A stretch of 64,000 nt of DNA from Calcarisporiella thermophila CBS 279.70 (lineage: Eukaryota; Calcarisporiellomycota), in assembly GCF_041956535.1 (NCBI RefSeq), contig NW_027192199.1, forward strand, positions 124,001 to 188,000. Reading direction: 5' to 3'. Positions 26,595 to 38,599 of this stretch are shown piece by piece; within the stretch, counting starts at the first letter, position 1; each line of letters starts with the position of its first letter. The notes beneath the pieces were generated by a model that had not been told where the DNA came from, did no database searches, and saw nothing but the letters and a program-made list of their open reading frames with translations. The translations under genes and the position numbers were made by a program.

Positions 26595-26834
26595 TTAAAA
26601 GAAATGTGAAAAGGAATAAAATTTTATGCATTTGAGTATTTGCAATCGATTCAAGTGAAAATACTTTCCTTCATCTCTACTATTCTCTATGAGAAATCGA
26701 AAATCCCTTGGATTCTGAAAGTTCAATGTACCCTATACTAATAGGATACTTTTACAATAGTGTATTAACACTATGATGAAATAGTGCGACAGATTCGAAT
26801 GAAAAAGGAATATTGCTAAATAATCTAAAAAATG

Positions 26835-26906
26835 TGGACGTTCCGGGAATTGAACCCGGGGCCTTCTGTATGCGAAACAGATGTAATACCACTATACCAA
26901 ACGCCC
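26835..26906 (-). tRNA. tRNA-Ala, anticodon CGC
   Basis: 72 nt with no intron. The acceptor stem GGGCGTT/AACGTCC pairs fully with a G3:U70 wobble, the alanine identity element. The D arm is TGGTATAGTGGTATTAC, the anticodon stem TCTGT/ACAGA closes loop TTCGCAT (anticodon CGC, reading GCG), and the T arm is CCGGGTTCAATTCCCGG with an intact B box. The discriminator base is A. CCA is not encoded, as expected for a eukaryote. Confidence 0.93.
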
Positions 26907-26989
26907 ATTCGTCAATATTTTTTTTATCTTTACTATAATGCAGGATAAAGTGGCGTAGCATTATCGATTTGAAACTCAATGCAACTCTC

Positions 26990-27066
26990 CCTTTGTTGGC
27001 GTAGTGGTTTGGGACCCTGGAGCCGAATCACTAGGTTGCGGGTTCGATTCCCGTAGGCGACACTCG
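26990..27066 (+). repeat. Degenerate tRNA-like element (tRNA pseudogene or SINE head)
   Basis: An A box TGGCGTAGTGG (26997-27007) and a B box GGTTCGATTCC (27041-27051) sit exactly 44 nt apart, the spacing in a real tRNA gene. The T arm GCGGG-TTCGATT-CCCGT is perfect. The rest of the cloverleaf fails: the 3' acceptor strand AGGCGAC has no partner in the seven bases before the A box, and the anticodon stem does not close around a 7-nt loop with U33. This is what a tRNA-derived retroposon head or a pseudogene looks like; the unrelated TCGGGTTTTTCTCAGG tail that follows favours the first. Confidence 0.45.
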
Positions 27067-27379
27067 TCCATGAGAGTTTGTCGGGTTTTTCTCAGGACTC
27101 AACCGCTATCAATAGTTTAGCAACAAGCAAGTAATTTTAAGTGGCTACAAAAATAGGTAGCAAAAATACTTAGGAGAAATCCTACTACAAAAATGGAAGG
27201 CCAGAGGCAGTACCTGGGTGATTTTTCAAGTTTTATTTTTCCTCTAAGGACGTGAGAATTTGCGTCCTGTGGTTTATTTAAACTATATTATACATGTGAG
27301 GGAGACTTCTGAACAACATCAATAAGTACAAGAAATCCAGAGATATAACTTAAAGAATTCCGTGCTTGGAAGGGTCAGG

Positions 27380-27860
27380 TTAAGTATTCATTGCTTCCTT
27401 GAGATCGAAGGCTACCTCTTGATTTTCTTCGATCCGGATTAACGAGCTCTTTCCCCATATCTGCTTGAAATTTTCTTCAGCTTTTCCCCTCTGTGCTTGT
27501 ATCCATTGTCCTTTGATTGCTATGAGTAGATCTGATAAAAAAGATGCATTTGAAAGCGATGTCCTCATGCTCTTGGCTGTCCATGACAATTGCGACCCTG
27601 GTCTTATGCATACCCCAGACTATTATGCCGTGCAATAGCTTAGAGACTTGTCAGTGTTTGCCTAATGTCTCCTCGTGGAATCCAAAGAGTTTCTCACACT
27701 TTTGCATGCTTGTCCAGGGTTTATCAAGGATCTTTTGATGGGTCCTGTTAAACCACCTCCAAAGGTTTTGGGTGATTTTGACGTAGAGATCCATCCTTTT
27801 GTCTTTTCCATTCAAATAAAATTATCGAGTGGACGTAAAAAAAAAAATACATCCCAGGGA
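27380..27860 (-). pseudogene. Broken coding relic, possibly 3' tail of a non-LTR retrotransposon
   Basis: On the minus strand a frame opens at about 27803 (MDLYVKITQNLWRWFNRTHQ...) and runs to a TGA near 27662, continues in the same frame (QVSKLLHGIIVWGMHKTRVA) to a TAG, and then resumes one frame over (AIKGQWIQAQRGKAEENFKQ) to a stop at 27380. One nonsense and one frameshift break an otherwise protein-like 150-residue stretch. The Trp-rich pattern (LWRWF, LHGIIVWG) recalls the tail that follows the reverse transcriptase in some LINEs, and 5'-truncated copies are typical of these. That assignment is inference; no catalytic motif remains. Confidence 0.25.
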
Positions 27861-27879
27861 TAAAATAAAATAGAAGAAT

Positions 27880-28167
27880 ATGGCTACGAATTTTGAAAAA
27901 CGTAATATCCCTCATTTGAAGGAAATTACATTTCCCAGAGTTGTATTGATCAATACAAATCTCTACTTATTAATAGAATTATATACATTTTTTTTTATCA
28001 CAACTCCATTATTATTTCTATTTACATACGCAGACAAAATTTTCGTGCCTTTATCAAGTAATTATGTCTTCCTCTCTTTGTATCCTATTTGGTTTTTATA
28101 TGCTTTACTTTCTACCTTAATTTCGTTTTCACTTTCTTACCATCTAGTCGCTTATCTACTGAAATAG
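27880..28167 (+). CDS. Small hypothetical membrane ORF
   Basis: A 95-codon frame starting MATNFEKRNIPHLKEITFPR with two or three hydrophobic stretches (LYLLIELYTFFFITTPLLFL, LSLYPIWFLYALLSTLISFS). No homologue is recognised. The DNA is very AT-rich, and T-rich DNA readily encodes Phe/Leu/Ile runs, so this may be chance. It stands alone between the retroelement remains and LSM4. Confidence 0.22.
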   Translation: MATNFEKRNIPHLKEITFPRVVLINTNLYLLIELYTFFFITTPLLFLFTYADKIFVPLSSNYVFLSLYPIWFLYALLSTLISFSLSYHLVAYLLK

Positions 28168-28512
28168 TCTAAATGCTAGTGAAGAGAATATATTTTTATC
28201 AAGGCCACCTCCTTTATTATTAAATAAAAGTCTGCATTTTTCTAAATAACAATGGGCTTTTAGCATAGAAATCCAATTTGAACTGCTCTTACCAATGCCT
28301 CCCACCAACCAATCAATTTTGTTTCATTGAGGTACTTCGAAAAGCATATTCTCTAATGCGGCACAGTAAGCAAAACAAAAAATAAACCTTGTCATTTGAG
28401 CGCCAATTCGTCTCTTTATTTCTGCCTTCGATATTGAATTGTTTCGCGAGATTTGGGTTCTACTCTACTGATCGTGAATTTAGTTAGCTTTTAATCAGAT
28501 CATTGATCAAGG

Positions 28513-28863
28513 ATGCTCCCTTTATCACTTCTAAACACAGCCCAGGGTCATCCGATGCTGGTTGAACTCAAAAATGGAGAAACGCTCAATGGTCATCTCG
28601 CAAATTGTGATAATTGGATGAATTTGACCCTTAGAGAAGTGATCCAAACATCCGCAGATGGGGATCGATTCTGGAGACTGCCAGAGTGCTATATTAGGGG
28701 TAACACAATCAAATACCTAAGAGTGCCCGAAGAGATCATCGATATGGTAAGAGAGGAGGAAGTAAAACAACGTGGTGCTGGACGTGGCCGTGGTCGTGGC
28801 CGCGGTCGTGGCGGAGAGCGAGGTGGTAGAGGAGGACGAGGAGGACAAGGGCGTGGGAGGTGA
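28513..28863 (+). CDS. LSM4: U6 snRNA-associated Sm-like protein LSM4
   Basis: Subunit of the LSM1-7 (mRNA decay) and LSM2-8 (U6 snRNP) rings. Single exon, 116 residues. The Sm1 motif is [25 protein letters not shown] (residues about 13-37) and Sm2 is [17 protein letters not shown]. The tail is a Gly/Arg repeat ([17 protein letters not shown]), as in animal and plant LSM4; RGG tails of this kind are arginine-methylated and promote P-body assembly. The tail is encoded by a GGT/CGT-GGC hexamer-like repeat. Stop TGA at 28861-28863. It lacks introns, unlike almost all of its neighbours. Confidence 0.97.
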   Translation: MLPLSLLNTAQGHPMLVELKNGETLNGHLANCDNWMNLTLREVIQTSADGDRFWRLPECYIRGNTIKYLRVPEEIIDMVREEEVKQRGAGRGRGRGRGRGGERGGRGGRGGQGRGR

Positions 28864-29323
28864 TTCCCCCCGTTATAGCATTTTCTCAATAGTATTGGGC
28901 GGAACATTAATATTTTTATGTTTATACTTTTTTCGTGTGCATTTCCTTCTGCAAATGTGATGAAAAGATCGGGGGATTTTAAAGTATCAATTCGCTACCA
29001 TGACTCTAATCTGCGAATCAGTTTCGCTTTTATTATTCTTCTCTTGTCCTTATTGTGTACTATTGAAAAGAAGATCTAATTTTTCTTGGAAAAATATCAA
29101 TATTAAAATATATCCCTGTTTTATATAAAGAGTATAAAATCATAATGGCTCAGATAAAATGATCAACTTGAAATAGAGACTAAAAGAAAATATAATACTT
29201 ACTGGAAAAAAAAACAGTAGAGAAAGAGGTAAAAAAAACAAGAAATATGCAAGTGACGGCAGAAAGGTATAGATTATATATATATGTATATAATTATCAT
29301 ATGGGAAAATTCATTTAAAAAAT
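28864..29323. other. Convergent LSM4/CHS 3' intergenic region
   Basis: A 460 bp AT-rich spacer containing an alternating TA tract near 29270-29295 (tatatatatatgtatataat). No gene or RNA signal is seen. Confidence 0.4.
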
Positions 29324-32300
29324 CTACCTCAAATCTACCTCCTCAGCTTCGCTCTTTCCCGCACTCCATCCAACCTCCGTAGATCTTTCACCATATGATG
29401 AAGATGTGCCATCATCAGCATCGCATTCCCCATGCATTGTACCTGTAAACTCTGCACTCATTCTCTCTCCTCTCCCAGCCCCATTGTTCAGTGAACCACT
29501 GCTAATGCTGTAGAGGCCGCTCATCCGACCCGATGGTGTTGGAATAATAGGTCGGGCCGTGGGGAACTGAGAGTTTCGTGTTGGATGTCTTGGGGAGTAA
29601 TAGGAGGTTCTGTTGCCCGATTGATAGAGGTTATTCGGGGTTATTGCTCTAGAGTTTCGCGGAGATGCAGGAGGAATCCACCCAGCGGCAGAAGACAATC
29701 GGGAAGCGGCATTAACTGTGCCAATAGTACCTCCACCGGCAACCGTATTCGGTCCTATGTCCGGGCTCGAGCCATTGGTAGTCGTAGCCAGTGAGCTAGG
29801 AGACGAAATTCGTTCGGGGGACATCAACCCTCCTTGGTCATCACCTACGATGGTTGAGTTACTCGACATTTTCGCAAGCGATCTTGGGGTAGATTTCTTT
29901 CCAAGCCCAAGGCGCTCTCGCTCCCATTCCTCCCACTTTCGCATAACGATCATCGAAAAGTCAAATTCTCCTTCCTTTTTACCGTGGTCGTCTTTGCCGC
30001 TATCGCCCGCCACCATACGGGTTTGTCCCCATGAGAAATCATCGAAATGCCAGTACGCGTATGTCGGAAGCACACAATTCCAAATGGGCAGCGCGAGCAA
30101 GTATACAATCATCCAGCCGACATACACTATTTTACGGGTCGTGATGACGATAAGCACGGCAGGCAGACCAAGAATTGCGGCCAAAAGCAGAAGCGGGATG
30201 ATCTGTGGGTTTTGGGTGACAAAGGATGAGATAATGAGCCATCCGGTAAAGCAGATGGCAGCCGGTAGCACTATTGTCCCGATAAGCTCAACAAACACTG
30301 CGAATTGCATCGATAAACAGGCAATCCCGCAAAGATCTGATACAAGCACCAGCTCCATGAGGTTATGGATGGTGGAGTTAATCCATCTCCGCCGCTGACT
30401 CAATAGAACACGAAATGTATCTGGAACGACGGTTTTGCAGACGGCCTGGGGAACAAACATCATCTGTCTTTTTGGGAACGTGCGTAACATCAGAGTGGAG
30501 AGAAATCTATCCTCACCGAGAAGTAGCAAATTTTTCTGGTGCAATGTAGTGACAACATTTTGGTTATACTCGAGGAGGATGTCAGGATTTGCGAGGATAG
30601 GAACCCAGGCACCATTTTTGGGGGCTTTGATACGATACATGCAAAAACAGCCAGGAAGACAGGTCACACCGCCAAAGGTAGACTCGAAAGCCTTCGCGTA
30701 GTGATGGTTGATGTAGTATTCGAACACCTGAATCATGGTTACCCAGGATTGCTTCTTATTAGCGATCCGTGTCTCCCCGCAGAGCCCCATGATTGTAACG
30801 TCGTTCGCCATTGCAGAGACCATATGCGACAATGAGTCGGGCGCGACCCTCGTGTCCGCGTCCACCATAAGCACCAGCTCAAACTTGTCCGGCGTAACTC
30901 CTCCCAGGACCCATTGCATCTTCCAAAACAACTCATAGTCAAGCTCCGTGAGGCGGTCGTTAAAAAGTATTCGCTGAAAAAACGACATTAGGATGACCTG
31001 AGAGTCTCGCTTGCCTCGATTCCCAGGCTTGGGTTGGGATGCTTCTGCTGGGGTACCGCATTTCACAACGACAATGGTGGGAACCCATACATTCGAGTAA
31101 ACGTAGTGACCAGCATATACTTTTGCCATATTCAGCTGTCGTTCTCCGTCGGCAATCGCGATATAAGAGCATGCTTTTGGATCCTTCATATCGTCTTCTA
31201 AGGTGAGCATCGAGATCACCATATCAGGCGTTGAGCGTTCATTCCCTGACCCGGTAATAAGACCATCGCAGACGACAAAAAGCAATTTGTGTTGCTCCGA
31301 ATAGGTAGTTGCAGCAAGGGAGTCAAACGTGCTTCGTAGACCAGATTCACCCTCCGAGTAGCAAGTCACCAGCATCACGGTATAAAGATCCGTTTCTAGT
31401 TCTTCAACTTTTGGCTTTGCGAGTTTGTTCTTCCCGTTTCCATATGTGTCGTAAAAGCTAGCCATTGATTCTGGCCGCTGCAGGCTTTTTCGCTGTTGCT
31501 TGTGTTTCCCACTGGAATTAGATCCCCAATGTAATCCATGTCGGCCCGCCGGTTTCACCAGCCGCGGGGATATACACCAACTAAACAAAAATGCCATCAC
31601 AAATCGGACGACTATTAGTGTTACAATTACTGCGAGCGACACGTTCATGATGATATTAGAAGCAAAGCATCCTATCGTATCGCGCGAAAGTGTCCCAACG
31701 CTATACCGTGTTTGCAAACAACGCATAGCCTCTTTAGTGTCACCGTGCGCTGCAAAACTAGCTGTGCTATCGCGACCAATATTTTTTACGATAGTGGTGT
31801 GGATTTGAGGTCCAAAATATAGATCATTGCGATTCAGATAACTCGACATATTAAGAACTACATGCAAATGGGATATGGGAATCCATGTTCAGCTCTTCCA
31901 GAGTGAAAAATAAACCCATTTGGAAAAGAAACACTCACTGTTATTATTCATGACCATAAGTGCCGGGGTCGGGTCCAAATTATTTGGCCGTAGATTATAC
32001 CATTCAAAATACAAAGTGCCTAGAGAGCGTAGGCGTTGAGGTCCCCTTGTCAGCCATTCCAGAGGAATGCATTCGCCAGCCGGCCGCTGGATAGAGCCTC
32101 CATAAGGACTATTCACAATACAGTTTTTGCTCGATGCGGAACCAGAGGTTTTGTCGAATTTTTGGCAATAGCCCTGTGTACCGTCAAAGAGACCTGACAA
32201 ATCCACGCCCTTGTAATCATTTACCAGGTTGATTCCGATTTGAGGAAGGGCAAGGAAATTGCGCATATCTTCGAACCCATATAGTTCGCCGTAAACTATC

Positions 32301-33143
32301 ACATCTTCTCGCCATATTTTTGAGAGGGTGCCGTTCGGAAATTGCTCTGTATATGAAAAAGAGACGCGTTGTTGGGGGCACAGGGCGGGCTGAAGCGCAA
32401 AAGTGAGAAAAGCGAGCAAGCCACAGAAGAAGAGGATTATTAGGCACAGGGTTACCTAATATCAATTTAATTGTAAAGGTTTCAGTTCGACTAGAATATT
32501 CAGAAACACATGCTAAAGATTAAACTACTTTTTCACGCCATGCCTGCTGCATGTGCGGATCTGCTTTCCCACAAGAGCGAAGAACGAATCCCGGGACACA
32601 ACAGGTTACAGCCCATGAAAACCAGGTCCATGGCCGAAATCGGCATGGTGTGAATTTGTTCCCTCCGGAGTTCACATTTCCTTGTGGCGACTTTGTTGGC
32701 GCAACCAAAGGTCGTTGTTGGCGTCGGACCGAAGCTGTTCTCTCGTAAGATTGTATCGGATTGGCTGGATTCTCACCTATCATTGGGACGCGAGCGCGTT
32801 GACGTTCAGGACGAGTCAAAGACCGATGGCGATGAATTTGCGCGCGGGTATTCGCGTTTGGCGAATTTTGATTGGTCTCATTATAGTCAAACTGTACACT
32901 GCGGTTTTGCCTTCGAGGCCTGTACTCTACACGGTGGGGTGGTGGAGGGGGTGGGGGGGAACCGCTATTATTGGTTGTGCCTTTGTGCGGGACGTAGGTA
33001 TAACCTAGTGGAATATTATCATCATTCCGAGATGAATTAGGTCTACGCCGTTGTCTCTGGGGAGGATTCGAGGAGATATCGGTACGTGTCTGCAGGCGCG
33101 AATGTGGGCTTGGATAGTGATGTTGTGGTAAATAGGAAGACAT
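29324..33143 (-). CDS. Chitin synthase, class IV (Chs3-type, division 2)
   Basis: Processive family-2 glycosyltransferase making chitin from UDP-GlcNAc at the plasma membrane. Exons 33143-32529, 32455-31939 and 31857-29324 total 3666 nt, all in phase, giving 1221 residues. The N-terminal ~190 residues are disordered (poly-Pro, basic). Two transmembrane segments flank a luminal region ([37 protein letters not shown]). The catalytic core has [58 protein letters not shown] and [14 protein letters not shown] (QRRRW near residues 865-869), then several transmembrane helices. The C-terminal ~230 residues are Ser/Thr/Asn-rich and disordered. No myosin motor or DEK domain is present, which excludes class V/VII. 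In yeast, Chs3 export depends on exomer; a ChAP gene lies at 59.6-62.6 kb. Confidence 0.95.
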
Positions 33144-33617
33144 GGTGTGCCGTTGCCGGCGTTCGGGATGGTATAAGATGTTTTGGATTCCTTAAACTTA
33201 TTAAGAGACAAGTAAGGTAGAAATTGTAAGCCAGTTGGGATTGGAATTATAATGTTGCCACTCTAGAATAAAGTGGAAGCGCAAGAGAATTCCCCTTTCT
33301 TTTCCGAAAATTGAAAAAAGTTAAGGATCTTCTAAGTATTGCTTATCTTAGTTCCAGAAAATCCTAGTAAAATTAAGGAGATTCTATGAGACCAAAAAAT
33401 GAGAAAGAATATCCCCTGGGCGGGAAAAAAAAGGAAAAAAGGCAAAGAACTATAAAAAAATTGGCACTAAATGCAGCTAAAAAAAAATTAGATAAGTCTG
33501 ATCCAGTCCAAAAATAACGTACAAGCCACAACCGCCGCAGTGGGATTCAGAAACAGTCACAGTTTACTTGAACTTGATGAGCATTTTGAGATAGTGTCCA
33601 GTACCTTCTTCAATAAC
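33144..33617. promoter_or_regulatory. Divergent CHS/UTP5 intergenic region
   Basis: A 474 bp spacer between divergent genes. It holds several A-tracts (33426-33490) and no recognised operator. An in-frame extension of the UTP5 gene reaches up to 33540 (MGFRNSHSLLELDEHF), so translation could start earlier than annotated. Confidence 0.4.
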
Positions 33618-35595
33618 ATGCCGAAGAGGGCTCCAAATACCATTAATAGCGCCCCATCAGCGCCAACTATGGCGGAGTTTGATCCTACAGGCGAGTTGCT
33701 TGCTCTGTCGGTCGACCATAGGTTACGTATCCTAGAGTCGGATTCGATGCGCTACGAATATTCTGCTGAGGAGGCGATCACTTGTATCTCATGGACTAGT
33801 TTAAATCTAAATGAGGCAGTAAGTAATTCTGTACTATGATGTTGGATATTTAGCTGAAGTTAATCGTTGTCATATATTAGTCACGAAAAAGGAGAAAGCG
33901 GAAAGCAGCTTCTGAAGCTGCACCCGAAAAAGCCATTTCCCTCGGCCTTGTTAATGGTAGCGTAGTTATTTGTTCAGCACGCACTGCGAAAGAGCAAAAA
34001 TGCCTGAAACCTCGAGTAGAAGGCTCGATTGTTGATATCAAATTCACTCGTGATGGAAGTCGCGCATATGGTCTGATTGAATCAGGACATGTGGTAGAAT
34101 GGGAGACAGAGCAAGGGGAAAGTTTAGCGTGCGTATTTTACAGAGCAACATGGGTGAATTTTAACTGCCCACTAACTCATATTTCTTTTGAAATGCAGAT
34201 CTTGGGATTCAGGCGTCAAAAATGCAAAATGTCTGGGGCTTATCCATGGAGAGTCGAGACTATTAGTTGCCGGTGAAAGATTAGTACAGTTTGAGTTGGA
34301 GACGAAGAAAGTAATTAAAGTATGTCTCTTCTCCCCTTTCATTCTACTTTTTCGTATTTAATTTGTGTAATTATTCTTCATTTCAGGGATTTGCAGAAAC
34401 CGACTTACCCATTACTCATATGTGCATATCGGACGACGGCACATATTGTATTTATGTCGCGGAAACCCAACTCAGCATTTGGAACCTCGATGATGACACC
34501 ATAAAAATTGTCACACTCCCCTCTCGGCCAATCCGTCTCGCATTTTCCTCCAATCAACCCATTTTCCTTATCCTCACCGACGAAGGCACACTCGTGCTCT
34601 TTTCAGCAGTCTCACTAGAACAGATGAGTATCCGCGTGGAGGGTACCCCAGTGATTGCGGGTGGTTTTAGTGAGCGCAATAATGACATTGTGATTGCATG
34701 GGGCAAGGGCATCAAACTCACTTTGGAACGAGTACGTTATATGAGCGAAGAAACAAGTGAATTCATCGGAGACGTGACACTGACACGTGAAATGGCCAAG
34801 TCCGCCCCCAGTACGCATAAAGATACAAGTGAAGAAGAATTGGAACCAACTCTTGAAGAAAAGCTCCAAGGCATTGAACGGGTTTCTGAAGGTGAGGCGA
34901 CTTCAAATAATCCATCGCCTCTGTCGCTTAAGTTGCGCACCCCAGGCGTCTCTATTCACGAAGAGATCATGGATGTGTTTTCTCGCAACAATGGAAACGA
35001 TGCTGCTATCCGAAAGGACTTTGAAGCTATGGGACTTGGAGAGGCGCATGCGGATTCGATCCGCGCAACCGTTGCACGGTTACCCGAACAAATTGTTCGA
35101 AAGCTGGCTCTTTACCTCGCCGGAGCTATTGAAGAGCGGCCTTCGCGAGCAATGAAGCTCGTGGGATGGTTGCGTGCACTCCTTATGATGTCATCGGGCT
35201 GCCTTCTTAGTGATGGAGAAGTGTTTGGCCGCCTCTCAAAAATGCAACGCGGTTTGGCGGCGCGCCGAAAGCTGCACCAGAAATTAATGGGTGTGCAGGG
35301 AAGATTAGATTTGGTGATTGCACAAATCACAGCACGAGAGCAAGTGGTGGAGGGCAATGAAGACGAAGGTGTGTTGATAGACGGCGAGGTGGATGAGGAT
35401 GAAGAAGTCGAAGCAGTTGAGCTGGAGAGTATGGCTGGATTGGGAAGTGAAGATGGCGAAGGTGATGAGGATGAAGTAGATGAGGAGTTGGTAGGAGATG
35501 CGGATGCATTTGAGGAAGAGGAAGAGCTGGAAAGCGAGGTGGAAGAAGAGGAGGAAGAAGAGGATGAGGATGAGGACGAAGAAGGCTCGTCCTAA
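33618..35595 (+). CDS. Small-subunit processome protein UTP5/WDR43-like
   Basis: Component of the t-UTP/UTPA complex needed for pre-18S rRNA processing and rDNA transcription in the nucleolus. Exons 33618-33818, 33881-34128, 34199-34319 and 34387-35595 are in phase and give 592 residues. An N-terminal WD40-like propeller (AEFDPTGELLALSVDHRLRI, ISLGLVNGSVVICSARTAKE, ITHMCISDDGTYCIYVAETQ) is followed by a C-terminal Utp12-type helical domain (LPEQIVRKLALYLAGAIEER, LVGWLRALLMMSSGCLLSDG, RGLAARRKLHQKLMGVQGRL). The last ~65 residues are almost entirely Glu/Asp, as in WDR43 and Utp5. UTP9 has a similar layout and is the main alternative. Confidence 0.85.
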
Positions 35596-36050
35596 CTGTA
35601 TAGAGTTAGGCCATTTCATATCTATCAAAACCGCTCTTTAATTTTTCTCCATGTTATGTTTTGTTTTGTTAGAACATCGATTTGGCCAAATAAAAAGACA
35701 TTAAATGGCATAATTTTTGATATTTAACTTCGACAGAGTCCTCCATCCGGTCCTATTTTGGAATATGGAGAGTCGGCTCCGCATATTTGTTACCTCATTA
35801 TCGCTGTCATTTGGCGGGTGTTTTTTCTTTTCTTTTAATTACTAAAGATCCTTTAAACTAAAAGAATAAGTAGCCTGAAAATATTATTGCTGGATAGTAT
35901 TGAACACTGCATAAAGTTATACATGACTGAGAAATAGAAATAGAATTAATCAATTGAGTATAATATATATATGTGTGGATGGATGTTGGTTGTATTTATA
36001 CCACCAGTTTTAGGGTTGGTTAGAAATTAAACTATCACAACTTCATCTAT
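35596..36050. other. Convergent UTP5/HAM1 3' intergenic region
   Basis: A 455 bp AT-rich spacer with a short TA/TG microsatellite at about 35961-35977. Nothing else is seen. Confidence 0.4.
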
Positions 36051-38599
36051 TTACTCCTCGTGGTGACCAATTTGTAAGCCTGGTCCCACCGAAACAAAGT
36101 TGTGTTTTTTGTCTCCATTGGTCATTATATCGTCATGGTGACCGCTGTCTCTAACTCGAGACCTAACCTCGTTGCTAAGTGGGCCGGTCTCTCTCCTATC
36201 TTCGCGGCGTTCGCGAGTCTCTTGCCCTCTCTGCTGAACATCCTGGGCTTTCTCCTCTAGATTTTTCGCTTTCTCAGCGGCTTGCTCGCGTTTCTCGGAT
36301 GCTTTCTGCGCAGCCTGCTTATTAAGTGCAACGATCTGCCGATCAATCGCCGTAATCCCCCGTCGAATCGATTCTTCAATTGCCTTCCGTGCCTGTTTTT
36401 TCGCCACGGATTTAATAATGGGGTTGAGTATCTTATAAAGGAAGCTAGGGAAAGAAAATGGGCAAGAGATGTTATATCAATAAAGCGCATAATTGGGGAG
36501 GAGAGCTGAGCAGAGAGACACGAAGAAATTCACTTACTCTCGTGAGGTGTCGTGAAGCTTCAGTTTCATGGACGAAATGGTGACCTTGCAACTCTCCAGG
36601 TCCAAGGCATGCTCCTTCTCGTACCTGGGGCGCAATACCAAATCGACCGTAATACCGCGTCCAGGAATCACTATGTCAGCCAGGCCAATTTCACGCATGC
36701 GCGGGAAACCCTTCTTCTTGTTGAGATAAAAGCTCACGTCTTTTGCCGCCGCTTGCACGTGGGACAACGTCATATGAAGTCGATTCTCAAAGTCAAATTC
36801 CGTTCCGGCCTTAGCATGGAAGCGAGCGTCGGTGCGGAAACGAACATAGCTAGGAAGGATGTGCGTGATTCCTAGCACAATATTCTCCACGCGGTAATCA
36901 GCATCCTTGTTTGAACCTTCAATTGCTGGAAGAGGAATGTATTTGAGCTCCTCGGCGATCAGGGGGAGTAGCATAGCGAAATCGCGTGCTAGCCCAGGTT
37001 TGAATGACGCCTTCCCCTCGGAATTGAGGAAGAGATCCCGGCCAAGTTGCTCAAAGTCACGACCTAGCTGAGAGGTCAATTCGTCACTGCGCAACGCTTG
37101 AATGAAGTCGGTGGCCGCATCGGACAATCTGTTCACATGGTCTCGGTGCTTCTCCACGAGAACGTGGCGGGCCCGCTCAATCAACTCTGAGCCAGTTTCC
37201 TTGTACTTGGTCTCACGCACGTACTGCTCATCTCGCAGAGACTTCTCTACAAACGTGTACAAGTCCTTTTGCCATTGGTCCAGCTCTTTGTCAGTGCGTG
37301 CATCATTGATGAGGTCTGTGAAGGCATTTTCAAGGGGGCGCAAAGATTTGCCGCCCGCAAAGTTCTCAATCAACTCGATCGCGCTCTCACGAGCAATTCT
37401 CGCATCGGATTTGGCCCCCTGTTTGCTCAACTGTTCGTCGGTTTCGGGAGCCGTTTTCAGGCGATCGCTCGCCGCTAAAATACGCTGCTTCAACTCGCTA
37501 AGCAGTTGAAGAAAATCTTCAAGCGCTTCGCGATACTCGTTTTTGCTGTGAGCTTCTAACATGATCCCACGGAAGCGTTCAGTGAGCTGGTCACGCTGCT
37601 CTGGAGTAAATTCGATCGAGGTTGCAGCCTCTCGCACGTTCGTGGCAATTTCTTTCGCGCTCGCACCCACAACATCTTTCAATTTGGCGTCTCCTGACTC
37701 ATAGCGCTCGAAATGAGGCGCAACGATTTCCTTTGCAGAGGAGGCGAGAGGGCGGATACTGGTACGAGCAGTTTTCTCCATATCACTCTTAATCCCCTCC
37801 CTGGTCGCCTCCTGGTCAGCTTGGGTGTCATTAGAGGTGTTCGGGGTGGACTCTGTAACAGAGACGAAGCGATCGCCGGGCTGATGGTTGAGACGCTCGT
37901 TGCGAGGGACCCGCGAGCGTACAGTGTCCTGGGCAATGTTATTGATATCGTTGATAAGCTTGCGGAACTGAGTGGAGGTGATTAGGATTCGCGCAACATG
38001 CAGAGCCTTGGTACTACTTAGGTGCGCAATCTCCGCCGTGGAGTGGTCGTGCTCCGAGCCGGAGGCCACAGCCGCAGCTTCTTCGGCATGCCTCTTGGCG
38101 GGGCCTAAAGATAGGATGAGGTTAGTATGGTTCGTCTCAACCGCATTATGTATAGCTGTCTATCTGTGATATATTAATTAGTTTACCTTTGAGGTTTCCG
38201 CCTGCTCGGGTCGCGTGAAACACGCTTCGTTGGAGCTGGCCGTGCTTGTTCTTCTCCTGGATGACCTCCTTCATGGTAGCCACAATTCTGTCCACCGAAC
38301 GCATCGCCTGCTTGCCGTCGTCCGACATCTTTTCACGTATTTTCTGGTATTTTTCATTTGAAGAGATGGAGTCAAGGCCACTGAGGATGGCTTCATTGGA
38401 GGGCAGCTGTCCACGCCTATTAGCATGAGGATTATGGTGATTAAAATCGATGGAGTGGAGCAGCCCAGGCAACCAGCTCAAATACTCACTTTGCCTCTGC
38501 AGAAAGCTCCGTTACCTGCCGCTTTCGCTCCAGGGCCTTTTCCTTATTGACATCCTCCATTCGAACATCCGTCGTTGGTTTTGGGATTTTGTTATCCAT
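36051..38599 (-). CDS. HAM1-like protein (fungal BPI/LBP-like lipid-binding family)
   Basis: The start at 38599 gives MDNKIPKPTTDVRMEDVNKE. Four or more exons encode a long helical protein: an N-terminal region with RRGQLPSNEAILSGLDSISS, a central helical part with RPLENAFTDLINDARTDKEL and VEKHRDHVNRLSDAATDFIQ, then a beta-rich segment (GLARDFAMLLPLIAEELKYI, LPSYVRFRTDARFHAKAG, AAAKDVSFYLNKKKGFPRMR, ITVDLVLRPRYE) and a Lys/Glu coiled-coil tail. This layout matches the fungal HAM1-like N- and C-terminal families (formerly DUF5923/DUF4449), named after a hyphal-anastomosis gene and related in fold to lipid-transfer proteins. The family lacks a defined reaction; lipid or membrane binding is inference. 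It is fungus-specific, which supports the source of the window. Confidence 0.85.
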
